DNA of 12,162 bases from CAXRGH01 sp964230195. Lineage in GTDB: Bacteria > Pseudomonadota > Gammaproteobacteria > Enterobacterales > Alteromonadaceae. The notes beneath the pieces are model-generated. The model ran no database searches and had not been told where the DNA came from. It saw only the letters and a list, made by a program, of their open reading frames with translations. Shown here piece by piece: positions 5,868 through 12,162 of the stretch; position 1 is the first letter of the stretch; each line of letters opens with the position of its first letter. The stretch covers positions 1-12,162 of the forward strand of contig CAXRGH010000236.1 of NCBI GenBank assembly GCA_964230195.1. Direction: 5' to 3'. The position numbers and the translations under genes were made by a program.

Positions 5868-8800
5868 ATGAAACTGATGAAATTATGTTTTGGTGTTTTG
5901 GTCGCTGCACTCGGATTTATATCCAATGCTGCCAAAGCAGATGTCGTAATAACCGAGTGGGTTTTTCGTGGATGCTGTTCTGCTAAACGTGCTTTGGAGA
6001 TCAAGAACACGGGCGCTTCGAATGTGAATATCAACGGTTGGACCGTGCGCAGAATTATTGATCCAGATGGTACACCTTCTGAGACGAATTTTCAGATATG
6101 GAAAGCTAATGATATTCAGAAGTCACTTTCGTATACCGGCGTTGATGACGGTAGCGGTGTTCTAGGCTCTCATGTTGCCGGTCTTTCATTCACCGTTGAT
6201 GGGGATGGCAAGAATACGCCAAATCTTAAACCTGGCGCAACCATCGTTTTTATCACTGATAAGAAATTCATTAATTTCGCTCAACGTACAGATGTTGATT
6301 ACATTCAAAAAAGTTTGTTTGACGCCAGTGCAAAAAACGCGACTGGTGAAATCGAGTATCAAGTATTGGACAACAGTGGTACCAAAGTTTTGATGGATTC
6401 GGTAAGAATTGAGAAAGACACTTACGGTATCAGAACCGCGGCGTTTGCTGAAGCTGGCACCTATGACGCATCACGTTTTCAGTCCACAAGCATCTCAGGT
6501 GATATTGCAGATTATTCCGTTATTGGAGGGGATAACCCAGATCCCGCGTTATCTAACGTTGCGACATATGGTGAAGGTCACTTTACAAATGTTGCGAGTC
6601 AGTCATTCTGGACGTTGACCGATGTGGATAACAACCCTGTTTTAGAAGTTATGCGCACCAAAGATAGTGAAGTCTATGGAAATGGCGCAACAAGAGAGCA
6701 AGTATGGAGCTTCTCTGCGATTGATAGTGATGGCTGGCGATTTGCGACAGAGTCAGAATTAACCGACATTACTGCATTTTATCAAGGTTCATATACAAAT
6801 TATGCTGTGTTGAATGATCATCACTCTGAATGGGCTGGCTGGAATAGTTATAGAATATTTTTAAATAGCGGGGATTCCATTGGTAAAGAAGCTCGTGTGA
6901 ACTACAGTGACGTCCCAGCGGATGAAGCCGTTGTAGGTGATGTCCAAGACGGAACTGGCGGTGGCACTGCTAACATTGAACACGGAAAAGTGGCTCCATT
7001 ATTAGTTAGAAACATCATTGCGTCTCGCCCTTCGCCTGCCTACAGTGACTCGAGTACTTATACGTTGGGAGACGATTACATTGTCTTAGACGGAACTGAT
7101 GGTGCAAAACTTGATTTGATGATGTTATCTGATTCAGAGTCGTTTGTTTCGCAAGACGCTTCTATTGCTGATATTGATAGCTTTATTTCAGCTAACCCTG
7201 GCACATGGCGCTGGGCAACTCAAGCGGAGATGACCCTTGTAGCTAACTTCTTCGAATCCGTACCTGGCGATTTCCTTTCAGTGAATGGCCTTTCGGATTA
7301 TCAATCATTTTTTACCGTCGATCCTTCCGACAACACACAAGGCTTTAGTTTTGACGTTAGCGAGACCACCTTTGGCGCAGTAACTGCAGTTGCTGCGAGC
7401 AGCGCAGATATTACAACGTCTAGTTTTGCGCCATTACTTGTGCGTGACTACACTTCTAGCCGCCGTTCCCTAGTACAAGACACTGGTTCTTGGGAAGACC
7501 ATACCACACCGCCCGTGAGTGGCGATCAGAAACACATTACCATCAATAATATTGATAGCGCTGGCACTTCGCTACAGGTGATGACCATTGATGCTTCTGA
7601 CTTACTCGGTGGCGCTAATAACACTTCGTTTGCTGATGTGGACTCTTGGATGGCGGATAACGCTCTGTTTCAATGGCGCTGGGCAACAAGAGACGAGCTT
7701 GCACTGATACGTGATTTTTATAAAGAAGACGCTTCTGCTTTCTTAACCATTAACGGTGGTAGCTGGGCAACGGGTGACAAACAGTTTTGGAACTTGTTGA
7801 TACCCAGTGACCATGTTGATGACGCAGGAGCTTCATACGGCTTTAAGATCAGTGATTCAAATGTTGATGCTTTAAGTAACAAAGATAACTTCAATATTTC
7901 AAGTGACGCAGCAGCAGCAGTGTTGGTTCGTGATAATGCATTACCTGGAAATTTTGGTGAGTTTGGTGAATTGAATGGTGACGGTGATTTAGTTATTCAG
8001 GTGTCTGGCACATCGGGTACCTTGACTGGAGACGGCACCGCAAGTACTCCATTCCAGACCATCCTCCAGGCGAAAGACGCGGTTCGTATGTTGATTGCAT
8101 CTGGCAATCACACTGACAAAAAGATCATTGTTGAGTTTGCCGCTGGTGATTACTTAATTACAGACTCACTAGTGTTCAACAACTTGGATTCGGGCTCAGC
8201 ATCTAAGCCTGTTGTGTATCGTGCAGCAGACGGGGCTGACGTGCGTTTCTTGGGTGGCACAGCAATCAGTAAAGATGATTTTGTTGCTTTGGCTGATGGC
8301 ACATTCAAAACCAACTTGGTTGACCAAAGCGCCGCTTCAGCAATTCTAGAATATGACCTTAGCGCTGTAGCTACTCAGACTGGCAAAACGATAGATGCTT
8401 TATTTGGTAGTATGGAACATCACGGTTACTCTCTAGAACGCGCATCAGGTGTCGCGCCAGCAATGGTGTACGTTGGCGACGAACGCATGCGCTTAGCGCG
8501 TTGGCCAAACTACGATTCCACTGCAGAAACAACCAGCTATATTGAGAGTGGTTTGACACCCTCTGATTTTGTTGGTCAAGTCTCTATGTACGATGTTGAG
8601 GGTGATGGTTCAGGATTTACTACTGACTGTGGTTCAATATTTACTTCCTTTGATAAGTGTGAAAACGCTGATGCATCTAACCGTGTTGCCTCAAAAGACG
8701 ATCTTGACGGCAATGGCGGAGCTTTCTACGTTGAATTTGACCGCGTTGCCAATTGGAACAACGTGACGGAGATCTTCATTGATGGCGTTGTCAGCCGCTC

Positions 8801-11800
8801 ATGGGAGTGGACTTATAACCAGATCAGTGCCATCCAAGATACCACTACCAACAATGATAATGGAAACAATCTGTATAAAGTATCTCTTCAGCGTGGTGAG
8901 TTGAGTGGTGTACTTGAAGATAAATCGTCTCATTTCTTTTTTGATAATGTTGCTGAGGAACTGGACCAAGCAGGTGAATTCTACCTTGATAGGGTCGCTG
9001 AAAAACTCTATCTATATCCAACTGCTGGATTTACTGCTGGTGATTCTATCGTTATTTCGACGCTTGACGGTCCCATGATTGACCTTAACGGCGCTTCCAA
9101 TATTGAGTTTGATGGGATCAAGCTAGATGGTGGCCGTGGCCGCGGTATTGACGCTACCAACGCAGATAATATTGTTGTTAAAAACTGTAGTGTTCAGAAC
9201 TTTAGTTATGACGGTATTGTGATTGACGGTAGTAACAGTAAAGTTGAAAACTGTACCATCCAAAATTTGGGTGCTATGGGTGTTGAAATGACCGGTGGCG
9301 AGTCTGCGGTATTTGATAATTCAGATAACCTAACTTCAGCTGCATTAACCAACGCCAACAACCAAGTACTTAACAACACCATTAAGAATGTTGGCTGGGA
9401 TCAACGTTCACAGCAACCAGGTGTGAAAGTGTCAGGCGTTGGCCATACCGTATCAGGTAACTACATTACCAATACTTCACACTTCGCGTTGATGGTTCAA
9501 AAAGGTGCCAATACGGTATTTGAAAATAACTTCATTGAAGCGTTGCCAACTTACTTTAAGAAAGATGGTGGTGCCATTTACTTTGATACCGGAAAACATC
9601 CACACTTACGCGGAAACGCGGTGCGTGGTAACTACTTGAAGAATATTCCTACCAACGGCGTATATATAGACAACTATTCTGCCGGCGTCTTGGTAGAAGA
9701 CAATATCTTTAATGATGTTGGTAGCCAAGACGACTCGTTCGCAGCCATCAATATTAACGCTGGTGGTGATAATGTGATGCAAAATAATGCATTCTATGAC
9801 GTTCAGCGCCCAATCAAGTACAACCATTTTGCGCGTAAAAATGTATTGTCTGATTACATGCCATCCATTACTAAAGTGCATACTGCATTTAATGCACCGA
9901 ATGGTGTCGATGTTTCAGCATATACTGCTGATGCTGGCTTTACAGCTTTCCTAGCGAGAGCAAACAATGGTGCGCAAGATTCAACTGATGAGTTGGTCTA
10001 TCAACCATCAGAAGCAAAACTCAATGTCACTTTCAATGAAAATGTCACTACTCAACAAGAAGCTCAAGACTTCAAAGGTGTTTGGGTACCGCAATTCGAA
10101 CGTTATGACGACACTCAGCCTTCCGATTATGAAACAAAAATTGATGACAGTTGGGTTGACAGTAGCCAATATCCAAGCCACGGCCTCTGGGATGTGCAAG
10201 GTAATATCCTATTCAGCTCATTAACGACAGCGCAATATGATGTTTCTACAGACTGGGGTAGTGTTGATTCAGTACTTCAATTGACATCATCTGATAGCTG
10301 GTCATCAGTATTAACAGCGACCACAGCAACACTCAACACAACAATAGCCAGTATCACTGGAAAACTGGTTGTTGATAATGATGGCGATGGCTGGTTTGAT
10401 AATCAAGATATCAATGATAATGATGCGACTGAAAACTATGCAGCTGGTGACGATCGTGACTTTACCGATACCGACGGTGACGGATTTGCTGATGAAGGTG
10501 GCATACTGCCTGATACCGATGATGATAACGACGGTGTAGATGATGTATCGGACGTTTGGGATCTTGACCCAACGCGTCACACAGATACAGATAGCGACGG
10601 ACTAGCTGATGATATTTGGGCTTGGTCTGGTACAGCATTTGAATCAGCGCTTGAGTTAGCATCCGATCAAAGTACCGCAGATACCGATGATGATAATGAT
10701 GGTATCAGCGATGTGTATGAAGACCAGCTAACCGGCTATAGTTCGAAAGATGCAAGCCAGACACCTGCTGACTTTGACGCAGATGGTATTCCAGATGACC
10801 TGGATGATGATGCCGATGGTGACGGTACGAATAACACCTCTGATGCCTTCGCATTAAACCCATTCGAAACAACGGATGGTGATTCTGATGGTATTGGTGC
10901 AAATGCAGATATAGATGATACCGACGCGACACGTAAGTTCGATACAGACGGTGACGGTGTTGCCGATCTAGATGACCGTTCTCATGGTGCTAACCTAATT
11001 TCTGATGCCCGCTTTGAAGACCAAGTGATTTCTTCTGCATGGGATAAAAATAAGTCATCGCTTGTCTCTACAGTGATTGCAGATACTGACCGTCAGAGTT
11101 TTGTGTTAGAAGTCAGTGGGCGAGATGCTCAGTGGCAGTCTGCACGCTACCGTATTGACGGTGCTTCGCTAACCAGCGGTAAAACATACCAAGTACGCGC
11201 CAGTGTCAAGTCTGGTGATGGTTCAAGTGGTACAGATGAACGTGTAAACATTGCCTACTCCTACAAGGTTGAGGACACTGAAAATCCAGGTGTGTTCGCT
11301 CACAAGACTTTCTCAACCTCTGACGACATCAGTAACGGTGAATGGATATCAATTACCAAGTCCATTGTGATTGCTGCTGATTATGACGATGCTGTGAATG
11401 CAGCCGAAGCTCAAGAACTCTTGATATGGTTCCGCACACCAGATAGTAATACAGACAATATTTACGTTGATGACCTAACCTTGGTCGACGCAACTGATGA
11501 TGACGCTGACGGCGTTTACAACGAGGCGGATGACTTTGTTTCTGACGCCGCGCGTGATCAGGATTCAGATGGTGATGGCGTCGCTAATGTCGTCTATGTA
11601 TTAGACAATGGTGCACGCAAAACAGAGGGTGAAGCCTTTGTACTTGATAGCTCACTTGCTGATTTAGACGATAACGATGCTTCCGTAGGCCTTGATACTG
11701 ATAATGACGGAAAAGCTGACGATATCTGGCAAGTTGAACAAGACGGAAGTCTGTCAAAAGATAGCGAAGGTAACTCAATTCTGGCAGCTGATCAGTCTGC

Positions 11801-12162
11801 GGCAGATACCGATGATGATGGCGACGGCGTATCAGATAGTGACGAAATTGCTGCTGGTACATCAACAACAGATGCAAGCTCACTACCTGCAGATACAGAC
11901 AGTGACGGCACTTATGATTACCTTGATACTGATGACGACAACGACAATGTTCTCGACAGTTACGATGCACTACCTCTCGACAATACAGCGTGGGTAGATC
12001 AGAACGCGAATGGTACTGCTGATGATGCTGATCATGCAGCAGACATTGATGTTGATGGTGACGGTTCCGTTGGTGGTGACGATGCAATGCCATACAACAA
12101 ATATCATACCGCTACTTATGTTGAGCCTGCAGGCACAGACAATAGTAAGGGTAAGAACCTAG
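5868..12162 (+). CDS. Giant secreted multidomain beta-helix protein (partial, runs off the right edge)
   Basis: One uninterrupted frame of 2098 codons without a stop inside the window. Residues 1-24 are a signal peptide (A-K-A before D25). Residues 25 to about 165 look like a lamin-tail domain with a vicinal Cys pair (C36-C37). Residues 247-690 hold three tandem W-R-[FW]-A-T...LVR[DN] modules. Residues about 705-1335 form a right-handed beta-helix clearly paralogous to the 1075-residue neighbour, sharing HGYSLE, VAPAM, RSWEWTYN, AEELD, GEFYLDR and DGGAIYF. The candidate acidic pair D1233 and D1268 is again 35 residues apart, and C921/C931 lie in an insertion absent from the neighbour. Residues 1501-1704 and 1876-2098 are Asp-rich TSP3-type calcium-binding arrays flanking a jelly-roll-like module (1709-1874). 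The start at 5868 gives a clean signal peptide; the ATG at 5877 is an alternative. Likely role: extracellular glycan binding and cleavage, possibly cell-surface attached. The C-terminus, and any anchor or sorting signal, lies outside. Confidence 0.9.
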   Translation, partial: MKLMKLCFGVLVAALGFISNAAKADVVITEWVFRGCCSAKRALEIKNTGASNVNINGWTVRRIIDPDGTPSETNFQIWKANDIQKSLSYTGVDDGSGVLGSHVAGLSFTVDGDGKNTPNLKPGATIVFITDKKFINFAQRTDVDYIQKSLFDASAKNATGEIEYQVLDNSGTKVLMDSVRIEKDTYGIRTAAFAEAGTYDASRFQSTSISGDIADYSVIGGDNPDPALSNVATYGEGHFTNVASQSFWTLTDVDNNPVLEVMRTKDSEVYGNGATREQVWSFSAIDSDGWRFATESELTDITAFYQGSYTNYAVLNDHHSEWAGWNSYRIFLNSGDSIGKEARVNYSDVPADEAVVGDVQDGTGGGTANIEHGKVAPLLVRNIIASRPSPAYSDSSTYTLGDDYIVLDGTDGAKLDLMMLSDSESFVSQDASIADIDSFISANPGTWRWATQAEMTLVANFFESVPGDFLSVNGLSDYQSFFTVDPSDNTQGFSFDVSETTFGAVTAVAASSADITTSSFAPLLVRDYTSSRRSLVQDTGSWEDHTTPPVSGDQKHITINNIDSAGTSLQVMTIDASDLLGGANNTSFADVDSWMADNALFQWRWATRDELALIRDFYKEDASAFLTINGGSWATGDKQFWNLLIPSDHVDDAGASYGFKISDSNVDALSNKDNFNISSDAAAAVLVRDNALPGNFGEFGELNGDGDLVIQVSGTSGTLTGDGTASTPFQTILQAKDAVRMLIASGNHTDKKIIVEFAAGDYLITDSLVFNNLDSGSASKPVVYRAADGADVRFLGGTAISKDDFVALADGTFKTNLVDQSAASAILEYDLSAVATQTGKTIDALFGSMEHHGYSLERASGVAPAMVYVGDERMRLARWPNYDSTAETTSYIESGLTPSDFVGQVSMYDVEGDGSGFTTDCGSIFTSFDKCENADASNRVASKDDLDGNGGAFYVEFDRVANWNNVTEIFIDGVVSRSWEWTYNQISAIQDTTTNNDNGNNLYKVSLQRGELSGVLEDKSSHFFFDNVAEELDQAGEFYLDRVAEKLYLYPTAGFTAGDSIVISTLDGPMIDLNGASNIEFDGIKLDGGRGRGIDATNADNIVVKNCSVQNFSYDGIVIDGSNSKVENCTIQNLGAMGVEMTGGESAVFDNSDNLTSAALTNANNQVLNNTIKNVGWDQRSQQPGVKVSGVGHTVSGNYITNTSHFALMVQKGANTVFENNFIEALPTYFKKDGGAIYFDTGKHPHLRGNAVRGNYLKNIPTNGVYIDNYSAGVLVEDNIFNDVGSQDDSFAAININAGGDNVMQNNAFYDVQRPIKYNHFARKNVLSDYMPSITKVHTAFNAPNGVDVSAYTADAGFTAFLARANNGAQDSTDELVYQPSEAKLNVTFNENVTTQQEAQDFKGVWVPQFERYDDTQPSDYETKIDDSWVDSSQYPSHGLWDVQGNILFSSLTTAQYDVSTDWGSVDSVLQLTSSDSWSSVLTATTATLNTTIASITGKLVVDNDGDGWFDNQDINDNDATENYAAGDDRDFTDTDGDGFADEGGILPDTDDDNDGVDDVSDVWDLDPTRHTDTDSDGLADDIWAWSGTAFESALELASDQSTADTDDDNDGISDVYEDQLTGYSSKDASQTPADFDADGIPDDLDDDADGDGTNNTSDAFALNPFETTDGDSDGIGANADIDDTDATRKFDTDGDGVADLDDRSHGANLISDARFEDQVISSAWDKNKSSLVSTVIADTDRQSFVLEVSGRDAQWQSARYRIDGASLTSGKTYQVRASVKSGDGSSGTDERVNIAYSYKVEDTENPGVFAHKTFSTSDDISNGEWISITKSIVIAADYDDAVNAAEAQELLIWFRTPDSNTDNIYVDDLTLVDATDDDADGVYNEADDFVSDAARDQDSDGDGVANVVYVLDNGARKTEGEAFVLDSSLADLDDNDASVGLDTDNDGKADDIWQVEQDGSLSKDSEGNSILAADQSAADTDDDGDGVSDSDEIAAGTSTTDASSLPADTDSDGTYDYLDTDDDNDNVLDSYDALPLDNTAWVDQNANGTADDADHAADIDVDGDGSVGGDDAMPYNKYHTATYVEPAGTDNSKGKNL
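6606..7937 (+). repeat. Three tandem DUF1566 / C-type-lectin-like modules within the giant protein
   Basis: Copies span residues about 247-382, 397-528 and 555-690. The core motif is GWRFATESEL at 289-298, TWRWATQAEM at 446-455 and QWRWATRDEL at 602-611, so the first Trp recurs every 156-157 residues. Each copy ends LLVRN (378-382), LLVRD (523-527) or VLVRD (685-689). Copies 2 and 3 share further positions such as FL.., a late YGF/GFSF stretch and a long acidic loop. The order 'W-R-x-x-T..E-L ... VR' recalls DUF1566 (Lcl C-terminal-like) and formylglycine-enzyme / C-type-lectin folds, but the copies are diverged and the fold is inferred. They are absent from the paralogue at 2136-5363. Such modules could bind carbohydrate or protein ligands. 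Confidence 0.65.
7980..9872 (+). other. Beta-helix catalytic-domain candidate within the giant protein
   Basis: Residues about 705-1335 open with the family entry block (TASTPFQTILQAKDAVR) and continue through VGDERMRLARWPN, FIDGVVSRSWEWTYN and a GEFYLDR...LYLYP block to beta-helix coils rich in Asn turns (KNCSVQNFSYDGIVIDG, ENCTIQNLGAMGVEM). The terminal coils DGGAIYF and GVYIDNYSAGVLVEDN carry the two Asp residues shared with the paralogue. This is the same architecture as GH141-type proteins, by recognition of motifs rather than a profile search. Compared with the paralogue it has an insertion with two Cys near residues 915-935. Confidence 0.7.
10368..10979 (+). repeat. First Asp-rich TSP3-type calcium-binding array
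   Basis: Residues about 1501-1704 contain repeated DxDxDGxxD-type loops: DNDGDGWFDNQD, DTDGDGFADE, DTDDDNDGVDD, DTDSDGLADD, DTDDDNDGISD, DFDADGIPDDLDDDADGDG and DTDGDGVADLDD. Such thrombospondin-type-3 loops bind calcium and stiffen extracellular linkers. The array connects the beta-helix to the jelly-roll-like module. In other frames it produces Asp-codon-derived shadow ORFs that should not be annotated. Confidence 0.85.
10992..11489 (+). other. Jelly-roll, CBM4/9-like module between the TSP3 arrays
   Basis: Residues about 1709-1874 begin NLISDARFED and end NIYVDDLTLVD. The same frame (NLVSNGDFENG ... IFVDNLIL) marks the C-terminal module of the 1075-residue paralogue. The strand pattern, with SGKTYQVRASVKSG and a late LLIWFRT strand, fits a carbohydrate-binding beta-sandwich of the CBM4/9 type. 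Ligand and family are not certain. Confidence 0.6.
11493..12161 (+). repeat. Second Asp-rich TSP3-type calcium-binding array (continues beyond window)
   Basis: Residues 1876-2098 contain more acidic loops: DDDADGVYNEAD, DQDSDGDGVAN, DTDNDGKADD, DTDDDGDGVSDSDE, DTDSDGTYDYLDTDDDND and DIDVDGDGSVGGDD. The last has a dockerin- or EF-hand-like loop spacing. The array is still in frame and open at the window end, so its full length is unknown. Confidence 0.8.

Noticed and set aside
5831..6034. 67-residue open frame on the - strand across the start of the giant gene
   Set aside because: It covers the signal-peptide coding sequence in antisense, shows no motif and has no supporting context.
6172..6618. 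Small + strand open frames within the giant gene's lamin-tail region
   Set aside because: They lie in a different frame from the continuous 5868 reading frame, have no recognisable domain, and the main frame is unbroken.
10311..10932. Three - strand open frames over the first TSP3 array
   Set aside because: Same Asp-codon shadow effect (His-, Arg- and Ile-rich low-complexity translations).
11584..12093. 169-residue His/Arg-rich open frame on the - strand
   Set aside because: It is the antisense shadow of the Asp-rich TSP3 array; GAT/GAC repeats read in another frame give His, Arg and Gln runs. No ribosome site, and the + frame is a continuous recognisable protein.
10368..12161. Short-period DNA repeats that might be CRISPR or a tandem DNA array
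   Set aside because: The repetition is at protein level (acidic calcium loops) with variable codons and spacing; there are no identical direct repeats with unique spacers.

Overview
The window reads as a marine, probably gammaproteobacterial, chromosome segment carrying polysaccharide-degradation genes next to a housekeeping gene. The lineage hint is the first 60 bases, which encode the last 19 residues of elongation factor Tu (ending AIREGGRTVGAGVVAKILD) and are closed by a textbook intrinsic terminator. The lifestyle hint is a set of secreted proteins: an S1 sulfatase, two right-handed parallel beta-helix proteins, carbohydrate-binding-like modules and calcium-binding Asp-rich repeats. I cannot name a genus.

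Layout, all on the + strand: tuf 3' end (1-60); terminator (83-110); short spacer; secreted S1 formylglycine-dependent sulfatase with a TTG start (245-1765); a 370-base spacer with a strong inverted repeat, a possible terminator, a TTTGTTAACAAA palindrome and a good sigma70-type promoter; a 1075-residue secreted protein made of a lamin-tail-like domain, a GH141-like beta-helix and a CBM4/9-like module (2136-5363); a terminator; a 504-base AT-rich spacer with three more TGTTAACA-core palindromes; and a giant gene from 5868 that is still open at the right edge (at least 2098 residues).

The giant protein is a paralogue of the 1075-residue protein with large insertions. After the signal peptide and lamin-tail-like domain it carries three tandem copies of a roughly 150-residue module (W-R-[FW]-A-T ... 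LVR[DN]) resembling DUF1566 / C-type-lectin-like domains. The related beta-helix follows, then an Asp-rich thrombospondin-type-3 (TSP3) array, a jelly-roll-like module, and a second TSP3 array that runs off the window.

Inferred biology: the beta-helix enzymes would cleave a complex, probably sulfated, marine glycan outside the cell and the sulfatase would remove sulfate in the periplasm. The shared palindrome upstream of both beta-helix genes, but not the sulfatase, suggests common control by one unidentified regulator. The substrate cannot be read from the sequence. Fucoidan-, RG-II- or xylan-like glycans are possibilities based only on what GH141 and S1 relatives are known to do.
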